64,000 nt of DNA from Mytilus galloprovincialis (lineage: Eukaryota; Mollusca; Bivalvia; Mytilida; Mytilidae). Made by a program: the position numbers and the translations under genes. Location of the stretch: positions 56,672,833 through 56,736,832 of the forward strand of contig NC_134851.1 in assembly GCF_965363235.1 (NCBI RefSeq), written 5' to 3'. The notes under the pieces were generated by a model. It was given only the letters and a program-made list of their open reading frames with translations. It did no database searches and had not been told where the DNA came from. How positions within the stretch are numbered: position 1 is the stretch's first letter; each line of letters begins with the position of its first letter. Of the stretch, positions 25,240 to 37,150 are shown piece after piece.

Positions 25240-25812
25240 ACTAAGTCCCTAACAACGCAGAAAAAAATCTATCTTTTGATCATGACACTGCTATGTCATT
25301 TTTTTTTAAAGAAATCATGAAAACTGTTCATCTATGATTTTTTTTACCATGAATAAACCCTAATGTTGGCGCCGACGGGTACGGTTTTTAATAGTGATTA
25401 CAAATTCCCACAATTAAAACATGGTTTGAAAATGACAAACAATCTTTACAAACATCAATCCACAAAGAAGCCAACAGTAGTGGATTACATCTGGGACACA
25501 TTTATGTACATATTTGTAGAAAGCACATGAGGATGTTGCTACTATAGCTTATCTCAAAATTATGAACATTGGTCTCAAATAGAAATATGAACGCATGTCA
25601 CTGTTTGTTTGCATGTACTACATCGGCTACAGATAAAAAGCTGGTACGTTATTTCACCTGATGTAAATATTTTATCTTATCACCAATGCAACGTATGAAG
25701 TAAATTTTCCGCAAATATCAATCATCATTTTTACCTGCAAAACATTATATGGAGATTATAACACTATAAATATTATCCCGTGAAGAAATATTAGGGTATT
25801 GCTTTCTTCACA
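25240..25812. other. Upstream region of the caspase gene
   Basis: No coding frame or known repeat is seen. It must contain the 5' untranslated region and promoter if the predicted first coding exon is correct. No TATA box could be assigned with confidence. An upstream exon carrying a CARD or DED prodomain is not visible but cannot be excluded. Confidence 0.4.
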
Positions 25813-28800
25813 ATGGCGTCTATGGTTCACATAGGAAAGGAAGGTATGTAACAGCTCTTTGACATTTTTAAATCAATAACACATTTTTAAATAGAGATTG
25901 AAGTTACCGACACTTGATAATAAAAAAAAAAAAACACGGCAAAAGTAGGACGATGCAGAAACCAACATGTCCACACAAAAAAAAGTGATTGCACTTGATA
26001 TTGCTGACTAAAGATCGACCCATAGCGTTAATAACTAATTCAATATACAATAGTACTATAATCAAAAGAGCGACGTAATATACCATAGAGATATTAAAAC
26101 TCAAAAGTAAAAAACAAACTGAAAATGCCATGATGAATGTAAATAGAAAATAAAATGAGAAGAAAAGTTATACCTTAAAACACGTGTGTAACTATACAAA
26201 TATTATAGCTTCAAGCATCACTGAAACGTTATTGATTGTCGAAATACGCATCTGGTGCCAAATATCTGTTATCATTTATGTTTTTAAAATGACCCCCCAA
26301 TTATAATTAAAGAGAAAAGCTAGTTCAAAGACAAGAAAATACAAATGAGAAGAAAAGTTAAATGTTTAAACACGTGTGTAACTTTACAGATATTTTGGCT
26401 TCGAGCATCACTTAAAACGTTATTGATTGTCGACATGCGCATCTGGTGCAGAATATTATTTATTGTTTATGTTTTTAAAATGACCCCCAATCATAATTAA
26501 AGAGAAAAGCTAGTTTAAAGACAAGGATATCAAATATCCATATTATTTGTTTACAATAACTTGGCAAAGATACCATATGATTATTACAACATGATAATGA
26601 ATTTGAGAAAACGAAACTATGTATAACATTTGTACATTATAACCCAATTATTGTTCCTATTTTAGTTCTCAGTGAAAAAGATGTTGAAGACATATTTGAC
26701 AGGTACATATTTTAGGAGTACTGTGGCTTATTCTCATAATACTTTTCTCAAATAAAAAACAAGTTAAGTAAAGTATGCATGATCGTTTCTTTCAGAAAAC
26801 TGTTTTAAACATTCAGATGATATGTGTTTTGACAACTAACTCATTTAGTGTGATTTGAATAACAATTTCGTCATTCTAACTGTTACATGTAAAGAACATA
26901 ACATAATGGTTACCCATATTTTGTCGATTAACAAACACACTATCTAGCTTCCTAGCTTTAGAATTTATTTAAAGTAATGTGTCAACCAAAGAGCACACTG
27001 TAGTTGACATACATGGGAGTAACTACTTATAATAGAAAATTCAATTACATAGTAAAAACTTTTATTTTTTGTTCTTTCTTCTAACCAAGATGCATGTTTT
27101 GATATTGTAAACACAAGATGTATACGTTTCAATTGTCCTGCTGTTGTTACATCATAGCTTTGGTATGGTTGAAACTAGGATCGTTATCGATTTATATTTT
27201 GCAATACCGGTAAACTTTTTCTTTCGTTTTGTTTTCAGTATCTGAGATAACTTTCTCTATTGGACAAGGTCTTCAGTTTGTGACATATTTTTAAATGAGG
27301 TGCAGCTACTAATAGTAGAGAACATGATTTTAATTATTTTAAGGCGTAAAAAGATAGATGGTTTCTGTATATACCAGCATAAGTCACAGTTTATTCTATA
27401 TCAATCGTAGTTAGGATTTTTCTCTAGTATATAATAAGCAGGTTACAACTTATCTATTTAATCGATTGTATAACTTTATTATCAAGCGTCATCAACTCAG
27501 CTTCTTCAAAATCCAAACCTTCAACTCCACCTAACGAAGACGAGTATGATTGCAGCAATAGATATAGGGGTTTAGCCTTAATAATTAGTAATGAAAACTT
27601 CAAAACAGAAAGGCTAAGAAGAGATTACTGTGATTACGAAATAAAACTGATGAAAGACACATTTGGAATGTATTTAAATTTCACAGTTTTGACTTTTAAG
27701 GATTTGACTGCAGAAAAAATAATGTGGGTCATACAAAGAGGTCAGTAATACAGTTCAAAAATGAAATGAAAAACAGGGCAAAATAAATTCAACTTTTGAA
27801 ATTAAACGTCCACGAAAAGTATAAAATGATCTTGTACCTTAATGCAACAAACAAAAATAACCTTTTATACCGTGGATGCGTCTCAACCGCTTTTAAGGAA
27901 CAAACTTCATCAGGAATATGTTCAGTTCAAGAAAGTATAAGAATTGAAACATTTTTTAAGTGTTGAAAGACCAAAAATGGACTTAGAAATAATAACCCAA
28001 TGCATTTAAAGGCAACTTTTAAAGAGGAACTGACAATCCATGAGAGAAATGTTTTATTCGTGTAAGTACCAAAGTACTGACTACTGAGCTTGGTAAACAC
28101 TAAACAGTTGTTCTACCCAATGATATGTAAACATCACTGCGACTGTCATACAAGTGGATATTTAGCGCTATAAAACCAGGTTTTATCCACATTTCCTACA
28201 TTTGAAAATGCCTGCACCAAGTCAGTTGTTGTCCATTCGTTTGATGTGTTTTGTCATTTGATTTTGCTATTTGATAAGGGACTTTCCGTTTTGAATTTTC
28301 CTCGGAGTTTAATATTTTTGTGATTTCACTTTTTAATAACTTTTAAAAAGATAGATTAACTGAAAGATGAAACCTGGTAAAATAATGTTACATTAATCAT
28401 AATTAATTATATAAATTATATTTTTTGGGCTTCATGTTTTCATGAGTTCAATAGGAACATATTTAGTATATGCGTTTCCAATCTCTTTGAGTCACGAGAC
28501 ACATAATGCTACTAATAAAGAAACATGCCCAAGCGTGCTTTCTGTATCCTCAACATACGTTTCTTATTGATACGATAAGAGAGAAAGTTTACATCATTAG
28601 ATGAATACTCGAATTGAGAAATATTTATTTGAATGCAGAATCATTGATAATTTTGCTTAATAATAAAAGACATTATCCTTCGAAGTAAATTGTTGTGTAT
28701 ATCATTTTTAATACTGCTTCAGAAGATAGATAAGATTACCAGGCAATAATAACTAAAGAACAATTAAAGATATTTTTTATTGTTTGCTAATTAGCCTGCA

Positions 28801-31800
28801 AACAAGCTGATTTTTTGGGACAATCAGACTGTTTTGCATGTGTTCTTGCAAGCCATGGTGGTGAAGAAGCAAGATGTTCAAATGGTAAACCGCAATCATT
28901 GCATTTGAGAGACCATTGTATATATGGTGTCGACCACATTCCAGTTACAACAAAAGATATAATAGACAATGTAAACGTAGTTGAAGCTTTAAAAGATAAA
29001 CCGAAGCTTTTTTTCATTCAGGTTTGTATTATTTAATTGAACTATTCAAAATATAGAAGAAATATGAGAAAAAATAAGCAATTACGTGGAACGTTATCTA
29101 AAAAAAGAATGAATGCAATGTTTTTGGTAAAATTTTTGTACTATGTTAATAAATATTATTCAGTAATACGTAAAATTTTTGTCACACTGAACGTTATAAC
29201 GCAGTTTAAGTTAAAGAGCATCCACCGTGAAAATATTAAATTCTCCAGAAAATATAAGTAATAATATAAATGTATAAAAATTATATAAATTTATTTTGTT
29301 ACAGGTATATAACGGAATTGCATTACTAAATCATTAAAAAGTTATCAAATAAACCAAATGATTCCCTATTTCAATTTTGCAGAATTTTTTTTTTTAAGTC
29401 TTCAGAGCCATGCTATTTGTATCAATTTGTTCGGTTTATCTTACTCAATTGTTGCTATCACTGACTAGATGGTAAGATGGGGGTAATTGGTATCCATTGA
29501 AAACATTAGAAGCCGAATGATACTCAGCATTTCTTACATTGTCCCTGCATCTTTTCAACAATCTAATACGAATTAATGAATTCACATAATTAATTATGAA
29601 TAATGTTAAATGAGATTGATGCATATTAGCTTATAAATTCCGGAACAGTTTCTTATAGTTTAGGTTTTTTTTTAAGGCATTATATATAGACTTTTGACCA
29701 ATATATCTTTGTCTATCCACAATAATTAATGTTAGGGTATATGTTTGACCTGGGTTTTTTTGTGCGGGTTTATTTTGTTATCTTAGACACAGGCTTCAGG
29801 CTAGGATTTTGAAGTTTTTACCCACGTTTTTTTTTGTGAGAGATGAAAACCAACTTTATTTTTGGGTGAGACCAAGGAAGCACGGATGTATCTTAATAGC
29901 TTTATATCTTTGTCAGTTTTTGAATGCAGTTATTCCATTACTATACATGAAAGTATGAATTGACTGTATCATGCCAGGATTATGACAGTTCTTTTACAAT
30001 CGTTGATTGATCACGTTTGATTTTGTCAGCTTTGATAGATATCCGCATCATGCATTTGCCTCTGTGTTATATTTTTTTTTCTCATTACGGACATTTGTGG
30101 ATGTTTAGATCTTTTTTTAAGATTTGATGCTGTTTTCTGTCTACACGTTTGAGGTCTAAATGTATATTACGTTGATTATCGGTTAGTTAGTTTAAAAGTT
30201 CATTCGACAGTCGTTGTTTTCATATTTTCGAGAATCATGGGTGTAAAAATTATTTTTTTTAAATCATAATGTACTTTTTATAAATGATGTTTCTCTGAAG
30301 GTGTCCAAAAGAAGTGGTGTAATGAAATTTATTTAATCTTTTAAGTATAACAGCATTTTTCGTCCAACAGATATGGGATCAGAATTTGAGAAGAAGAAAA
30401 TAAGTAAATATTTCAGCAATATCTTACTTACTGAACAGTTCAATAACTCTACCTGTATTATGCATGTATTACTTCCAAAGTTTTTATGTATAACACTGTG
30501 AAAGCAGTACTTGCTTGCCTTGTAAATCAACTTTATTTTGGTAATTATAGGCATGTCGCTCACGAATGGATATCAAATTATCTGGTGAAGATGTTGGCCA
30601 TATACTACCAATTAACAGGGCTTTATGTGAAAATTCTCCAAATCATGATTACGATTTCGAAGATGAGTTTAATAAGCTGTCATTTACAATAGAAAGCGAC
30701 CCTTCCTTTAATGCTCATCATGGAATTTTCTCAGAAAAGAAAGACACCTCAGAAGCCAGTATATTCCACAAACTTGGTCGATTGTTTCTTGTGAACAAAA
30801 ATGAACCAGAAGAGACAATATCTATTCTAGACCAATCATGTACTGATAATACACTTGTCGTTTATTCATCAGCTTCAGGTAACTACAATAAATCAACTTG
30901 TTCATCTTAACTGTACAAGTTTTTGTTTGTAACCCGAATTTGCCTTCTCTCAACCTATTTATGACTTATGAACAGGGGTATACTACTGTTGCCTTTATTT
31001 AATTCTTTTATCTGAATAATATACAAATAAGTGTTGGTAGCGTTGTAACAAAAAGTCAAAATGGATTCCCAGATTATGAAAGAAACGATTTATTCACATC
31101 TCGTTTCTTAGTATATGTACGATGAGTTTATTATTTCTATAATTTCTCCTCCTTTACCAATACAATACGTTTATTTGAAATCAACCTTTCGATCTATATT
31201 TATATAATTCAATTTTGGATGTAACGCGTCTTCTGATTGGCTGACGTCGTTTTGTTTATCATATCATAGACACAATTTTGTCATGTGACCATGACGTCAT
31301 CAACGTTTTTTTCATGATTTACACCGGTTTAAAAGGGAATTTAGAATTAAATTATAAGAAATAACTGTAATCTTTTTTCAGTCTATTTGAAATAACGTAA
31401 AAAATGTGGTACACACTGTTAAATAACCGGCTACGTGCGTTTATCAATGGCACCACACTTTTTTATGATATTACTTTATAGACAGAAAAAATATTACAGT
31501 CATTCCTTAAATGATCCGTATCTGAAAAGTCAATATAAAAAAGGAGATAGCAATGGTAAACTCATAAGTCGAAATCCAACAGTCAATTCCATGTCCAAAT
31601 AAAAAAAGGATGAAAGACAAACAATAAATAACAAAACCCATATTAGAAAACTAAAGACTGATCATGAGCTTCACTAACCTCAGTATGTGACACTCGTTAT
31701 TGTGTCTTCTATACCGTCTGTCGATTTGTTATGAAGTTAAGCACAATGAAACATGATATGATGTGGTATTATAGTAAATGATTCAACTATACGCCACAGT

Positions 31801-32621
31801 TTCAATATAGTTAATGTATAAAGACAACCATACAGCCTGTAACAACGAGAAATATCTATACTGTAAAGAGATTATTAAGGTTTGGACAGGAAAAATATAG
31901 ACATTTCAATTACTAAAACAACAAGGAACTACAGGCTCCTTGGTAGGGACATGAATATATAAAGTTAGGTAGAGTTAAACATGTTTACAGATGTTTTAAT
32001 AAATTTTAGCAAATAAAACTAGCAAGCCAAATCTTCAAGCTATTGAGAAATCCTGAGTATTTAACAAAGAAATTATCAAGTGTATTTGAAATAATCAATT
32101 GAATTTAAATAAGACAGGAGTTTTGTTTTTAAGTTTGACCATAATTTCATAAGGTGTGATCATAACAGTACATTACAAGTCTGCTATTAAAGGGGCACAA
32201 TTGGTTACCCTAGAAGTTTTGATACATTTTATATCTTTTTTTTATCTGAGCGTCATTGATGAGTCTTATGTAGACGAAACGCGCGTCTGGCGTATTAAAT
32301 TATAATCCTGGTACCTTTGATTACTACTATAACTATAGCACTTTCATTTCAGAAAAGACTTCTTACGGAAGAGTAAACTTAGGTGGTTGGATGCTTGTTT
32401 CTCTCAAAAAAGTGGTGGAAGAACAGCTTCGTCAGGCAAACAGAACATATTGCATTGATTTTATGGAAGTTTTAAACGCTATAGCTAGTAATAATGCAGC
32501 TACTTTTGAGACACACTCTCAAGAGAACCACGAGAACCCACCGTTTAAAACAACAGTTGTATTTGAACATTGTTTCTATAAGGAGTTAAATTTTTATAGC
32601 AACTACAATAACCTTTATTAG
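25813..32621 (+). CDS. Caspase (peptidase family C14) with short prodomain, 6 coding exons
   Basis: Exons: 25813-25843, 26666-26702, 27487-27740, 28795-29021, 30551-30878 and 32353-32621, giving 381 residues with consistent phases (1,2,1,0,1) and GT/AG borders. The ATG has A at -3 and G at +4. The large subunit starts near YRGLALIISNENF (49-61). Catalytic His128 lies in ASHGGE and catalytic Cys185 in QACRS. Arg68 and Gln183 match two of the substrate-aspartate-binding residues of caspase-3. The small subunit has NTLVVYSSAS (283-292), TSYGRVNLGGWMLVSL and a C-terminal VVFEHCFYKELNF. Caspases cleave after Asp in apoptosis or immune signalling. Oddities: QACRS in place of QACxG; SYGR where caspase-3 has SWR, which shifts the third S1 arginine by one; and about 95 residues between Cys185 and the small subunit (about 35 in caspase-3). 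The prodomain (about 48 residues) shows no CARD or DED. Activity cannot be judged from sequence. Confidence 0.85.
26155..26525 (+). repeat. Tandem duplication of a 190-bp unit in caspase intron 1
   Basis: Units 26155-26344 and 26345-26525 both read ATGAGAAGAAAAGTTA, AACACGTGTGTAACT, GAGCATCACT(T/G)AAA, CGTTATTGATTGTCGA, CGCATCTGGTGC and ATTAAAGAGAAAAGCTAGTT. They are diverged by several per cent. The middle (GCATCAC..GAAA..CGCATCTGGTGC) looks like a degenerate family B core. Confidence 0.7.
28195..28345 (+). repeat. Family E repeat in caspase intron 3
   Basis: ATGCCTGCACCAAGTCAGTT, GTTGTCCATTCGTTTGATGT, GGGACTTTCCGTTTTGAATT and TTTTTGTGATTTCACTTTTT match 35955-36085 closely. It is non-coding. 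Confidence 0.65.
31355..31512. repeat. Foldback element, about 58-bp inverted arms, in caspase intron 5
   Basis: The left arm starts TAAGAAATAACTGTAATCTT at 31355 and runs to about 31412 (AAAAAATGTGGT). The right arm, read in reverse from about 31510, starts TAAGGAATGACTGTAATATT and ends near 31452 (AAAAAGTGTGGTG). About 40 bp of unique sequence (CCGGCTACGTGCG) separates them. It is preceded by GATTGGCTGACGTCG, also found in part (GATTGGCTAATACGAG) near the hairpin at 52992. It is likely a MITE-like element. Confidence 0.6.
31540..31700 (-). repeat. Diverged copy of the retroelement 3' region
   Basis: GATAGCAATGGTAAACTCAT, AAGACAAACAATAAATAAC and AGAAAACTAAAGACTGATCA follow the same order as 48170-48310 (CAGTCAAACTCATAAATC...AGAAAACTAAAGAATAAAC). 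It lies in the caspase intron before the last exon. Confidence 0.45.
32246..32330 (-). repeat. Family B copy 22 bp upstream of the last caspase exon
   Basis: Reverse complement of the family B core: GAGCGTCATTGATGAGTCTT, TAGACGAAACGCGCGTCTGG, AATCCTGGTACCTTTGAT. It ends just before the branch-point and acceptor region of the last caspase exon (acceptor AG at 32351-32352). Confidence 0.7.
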
Positions 32622-34140
32622 TTTCAGCACTGAAATTAAAATTTAATAATCGTTTCAATATTTATGCCTCAGCCGTTTGTTTTGAGTTTTTAACATGACA
32701 ATGTGCAGTAATTCCAATTAACTATATGTCGATATACCACGTAGAACGATATAATATCACTCAAGTTGAATTTAATAAGACTCATGTTTATCTCCTTTCT
32801 GACTTGCTTATATTTATGAATCCGACATAGCGACCTTTGTATCCATTGCTTAGAAATAAACCATGTAAATTCGAGAGCTTTCATAAGACCTATTTGTAAT
32901 GTTTTCCGACGTGTTTGATGCATTTCATATATTGCGAACCAATGAAGCATCCAACAAAAACTTGATGAATGATGTTATATAAAAGAAAGTACATTAACGG
33001 AGCATAGTTTTATGTACGACCGCCGTTTTGATCTCAACCCTTAGATATCTTTCATAACGAACAAGTAAACGTACTTTGTAGAAAGGATAAGGTGGTTGTA
33101 GTAGAGTCATGTAGGTATTCTATTAGATTGACACAAGGAGTGTTATCTAAACAACAGGAACCGTTTATACTTTCAAAACATAACGCTTTTTTCTTCGGTA
33201 TGTGGATATAAGTATGTGACCATGAAGTCTTTTTTCAGTTGTATCTTTTGTGCAGTAAATTTGATTTTACAGTCATTTATATTAGATAATGTATTGTATT
33301 ATTCTAGATTCCTAATCAAAAATATATGTTTGGCCTTCCAACGAATTTCTCTAATATTTGGATTAAGTTTTAACAAAAAAGCAGTTTGAAACACAAACGT
33401 TTAGATATTTAGAAATGGTATCATTCATGAAACTAAAAATCACTTGTTATTACTGTACATTGAACAATTACAAAAGTTGTGCAAGAACGTTTTTTCCTGA
33501 AAACGTTGAATAACATTGGGAATGGATATTAGTATGCGTCAAAGAGACAAGAACCTGACTAAATGGCAGAAAACATAAATCCCGTACCCGGAGGCATGTT
33601 CCAGTAGAAATACTAAATGACAATTTTATAAATTTGCAACCGACTTTCCGATAGATGAGTTGTCAAACTATAAAAAAAGGAGTTGTATTTGTACAAAGTT
33701 GAATAATCGTCCCTCGGCTGGATGAATTTCTTTATACCAAATCTTTAATTTCAAATATCAATCGAATGAACGTAATATGTTCTTTAAACGTTTAAAAACG
33801 TTAATATCGTTTGATTGGTGGTCTGACTTAGTCACCTTGATTAATAAGCAATCGGCGCTAATAAAACAATTAATATCAGTTTATTATCATCCTAAATAGT
33901 ACATGTAGTAATGAGCTATTGATTGTGAGTTAAATCCAGGGACATTTATCTAGCATGACAACTGCACAGGAGACATAATGTACAAAGCATTGTTCCTATT
34001 TTGTAAACATTTGTACTTGAATAACCGTCAGTAATAAAACAGGTAATCGACCTTTATCATTCAACGATATGATATCCCTTACATTCATGTCCCTTGGTGC
34101 CTCTTGCAGTTCAGCTAGATATATTCAGCCTACTCACAGT
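32622..34140. other. Downstream of caspase gene, no gene seen
   Basis: An ATTAAA at about 32635 could serve as the caspase poly(A) signal. Open frames here lack motifs. A short family A-type fragment is at 33520-33605 (CAAAGAGACAAGAACCTGAC, CCGTACCCGGAGGCATG). The rest is unrecognised AT-rich DNA. Confidence 0.5.
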
Positions 34141-34149
34141 ATTCTTTTT

Positions 34150-34443
34150 TGTTATTTTCTAGAGGTGTGCCTGAGACGAAGGTTTTATGTACAAATGGAT
34201 ACTCCTATATATATATATAATAATAATAATACATGAAAACTGTTGTTTCTTATTTGTGTTTGTAACTATATACTGTATTGTTTATTATATTTGTAAAATA
34301 ATAATATTATAATGATGTTATATTATGCTCCTTGTAAGCCCAATTTTTGGAAATAAAGCATCTTCTTCTTCTTCTTCTTCTTCTTCTTCTTCTTCTTCTT
34401 CTTCTTCTTCTTCTTCTTCTTCTTCTTCTTCTTCTTCTTCTTC
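34150..34443 (+). repeat. Retroelement-like 3' tail ending in about 27 TTC units
   Basis: GAGGTGTGCCTGAGACGAAG begins a stretch that ends in CCCAATTTTTGGAAATAAAG. It contains AATAAA and runs directly into a pure (TTC)n tract at 34361-34443. The unique-AATAAA-microsatellite order suggests a retrotransposon 3' end. The Glu-rich frame on the other strand is a by-product of the tract. Confidence 0.55.
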
Positions 34444-34989
34444 TGTATTAGTATTTCGATAACATTGAAATGGAAATGTGAAGTACATATATCCCAGTTG
34501 ATACGATATTCCAGACCTTACATTCCATGTCAATTTATACTTAATACATTGTTGATGCTTACAAGGAAGCTATAACACACAACAAGATGAGGAACAAATG
34601 ATCCATTCAAAAATTACAGCCTGCATGAAGAAGTTGACCATCATGATAAATGAGATGTAACAACAATGATCAGAGGGACATCATTCATATATACATGTAT
34701 CTCGAAATGAAATTAATTATGTTTGTGCTTTTTAATGACACCGTTATCTACAGTTATTTTGTATAGCATTGTATTTGTTGAATTGAAATTTACTGTTTGT
34801 TTTTTACTTAAATTCAAAACTTTAACACTTTTGTCAAAGTAAAAACATATAATTCATTATTCAATATTGTACTATTTTACATAGTTGTATCATTCTGCTC
34901 ATCTTTAACAGATGGTCTATTGATACCATTTACGACTTGGTATTTAGATACACAGTTAAGTATTTGGAACCAACTTTAAATAAATCCAA

Positions 34990-35545
34990 TACTTACAATG
35001 AACACTGCTTTTTCCAAGATTTTGATATCTATATCATTGAAGCTTAATACCAAAATGTATGATAAAAGAGATGATTTTCATTTTGTATTGTTAATCATCT
35101 ATGTTTAGATGGTGACTTTCCCAAATCACCTGCCTTTGGTGTTTAGATTATCTCGTGTATGTAACAACGTATTATACTTTAACGAAAAAATCTATGTAAT
35201 ACTAAAAATTATTACACCAGGGTTTTCGATATCACAAACGAGTCCAAACTTTTTCTAAATGTTATCATCGGTACTCGGACATCATTCATAAATCAACATG
35301 AAGATATCTTATACGTTCAGGTATTTCACATCCAATCTTGAATGGTAATATTCTTTACAAAGCACATAAATGTCTGCATTCACCTCAAAAACTAACCAAA
35401 CATTTAAACGGACTTCTTAAGAAATTATATAGGTACGATACTGTTGTAAGTTCATTAAAGATTGCATATTTTGGCATTAATATTGATTCAATTATAGGGG
35501 CTTTGTATCGGTTATCAACACATTTATTCAAAACCAGCTATTGAC
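34990..35545 (+). pseudogene. Decayed reverse transcriptase C-terminal region
   Basis: Across frameshifts and stops the plus strand reads an MYDKRDDFHFVLL-like part, a DGDFPKSPAFGV-like part, CNNVLYFNE, PGFRYHKRVQTFSK and HPILNGNILYKAHK. The last lies in an intact 68-codon frame at 35338-35541. The order matches the region after the YxDD box in mussel reverse transcriptases of the type at 48455-49417, but this relic has a longer C-terminus (GISHP..GN.LYK), so it belongs to a different subfamily. It is not functional. Confidence 0.5.
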
Positions 35546-35569
35546 ATGATACTGTTACCTTCTTCTCAT

Positions 35570-36090
35570 ATATGATGGTATGATTCTAAACACCTAACGG
35601 GAGGGATTGTGCTTGATATGTATATGATAGGAGACATAATCTCTCAATCAGGTCAATTGACGTCTGAGCTGGCAAGTCAGTAACTGCTCGTTGTCTGTTG
35701 TTAATTTATTAATGTCATTTTTCTTTGTTTCTATTGCTACTTTTTTTGACATTGAACTCTGACTTCTTTTGAACTGAGTTTCACTCTGTGTATTGCTGTG
35801 AGTATGCTTTTCTTTAGTGGCTAGAGATGTAGGTGGAGGGTTGAGATCTCACACAACATGCTTAGCCCTCTGATTTTTTTCGCCTGTCCCAAGTCAGGAT
35901 CCTCCTACCTTTTACTAGTAAAGTCTTATATGGTTTTTAATTTTAGTCCATCTAATGCCTGTACCAAGTCAGGAATATGACAGTTGTTTTCCAGTCGTTT
36001 GAAGTGTTTTAGATTTTGATTTTGACATCTGATTAGGGACCTTCCGTTTTAAATTCAGTTCAGTATCTTTGTGATTTTACTTTTCATATA
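35570..36090 (+). repeat. 3' region of the retroelement at 34990, with family E block
   Basis: It directly follows the decayed reverse transcriptase. It contains GGTGGAGGGTTGAGATCTCA, CGCCTGTCCCAAGTCAGGAT and, at 35955-36085, the family E block (ATGCCTGTACCAAGTCAGGA..GGGACCTTCCGTTTTAAATT). I infer it is the element's 3' untranslated region, copies of which are scattered alone elsewhere in the window. Confidence 0.5.
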
Positions 36091-36149
36091 TTTCGAAGTG
36101 TAATATGACGTCCATGATTACAAATGTATTACTGAACTAATACATATTT

Positions 36150-36240
36150 TTGTTTAGGGGGAAGCTGAAGCACACCTCCGGGTACGATTATTTTTCACTT
36201 TGTCAAAGACCAATTGTTGGCCTTAAGCTGTTTTCCTTTT
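36150..36240 (+). repeat. Family A-type fragment
   Basis: GGGGGAAGCTGAAGCACACC, TCCGGGTACGATTATTTTTC and AGACCAATTGTTGGCC match 15250-15335 in order. Confidence 0.6.
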
Positions 36241-36679
36241 GATAGCTAATGATTCTTTTTATGAAACATTGTGAAAGTGAGACTACACACAGAATAACTC
36301 CCAATGCTACTTTTAGTAGGAAATGATAAAAAACAATATTTAATGTAAAAAAGTATTTAATTAGTAAGGTGACAATAACAATCAAGACCATGGAGTAAAC
36401 AAAGACTCACAAAACCAGAAGACATTTACATCAACAGTTATAAATTATAAATAAGAAAAAACACGAACTCCACTAAATGAAATATACTATATGTGGTTCT
36501 ATTTTTTTGGAAACGCACTCAATTTAAAGATGTATTATACAAATCTTTTACTTTTATGGATACTTTTTAATATTATGTCGAGCTTATGGAATATATGTCA
36601 TATAAGCAGGTTGTCCAATCGTATTACAAATAAAACTAGCTTTGCCATTGCAAGCAATAGCGGATGGCACCCTTCCCGC

Positions 36680-37150
36680 ATTGCCTGGTGAGCGGCAGCC
36701 ATTTTAAAAATTCCAAAATCAAAGAGCACATCTACTGATGTCTATTAAAATTCTTGTAAAATTTCATCAGTTTTGGAGAATATTTAATTTTTTGAAATTT
36801 TTGCTATTTCCATGGTAACGGGTGCCATTTTTCAAAATTCCAAAGAGAGGTGCCACTTTGGGACATGCCATGTTACATATCCATAAAATTGTAGAAGGTT
36901 TGACCCAATATTCTTGCAGAAAATGCAGCTTCGGTGTATTTTCCCATAGGGCCAATGTTAAACCTTCGCCCTGTTTCCATGACAATGGCGGCCATTTTGG
37001 AATTTCCTAATATTGTCACAACATCTAGGCATACCAAGGAACATTACCATTAAGTTTCATCCACTAGGGTCTTATAATAAAAGATTTAAAATTTTGATTT
37101 TTTTTCACATTTTATCAGTTTCCATGACAACAGCCGCCATCTTGAATATG
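36680..37150 (+). repeat. Internally repeated block with CCATGACAA..CGGCCAT motif
   Basis: The motif TTTCCATG(A/G)(C/T)AA(C/T)(G/A)G..GCCAT(T/C)TT recurs near 36690, 36808, 36976 and 37118, spaced roughly 120-170 bp, each time followed by a TTCCAAA/TTGAATATGCC-type stretch. There is no intact coding frame. It looks like a degenerate tandem repeat. Confidence 0.5.

Noticed and set aside
27237..27260. Strong acceptor TTTTGTTTTCAG at 27239 as a caspase exon
   Set aside because: In the required phase it meets a stop after two codons; the acceptor at 27485-27486 keeps the frame open into the large subunit.
34318..34533. Glu-rich open frame on the minus strand
   Set aside because: It is simply the (TTC)n microsatellite read as GAA codons; there is no start context, domain or splice support.
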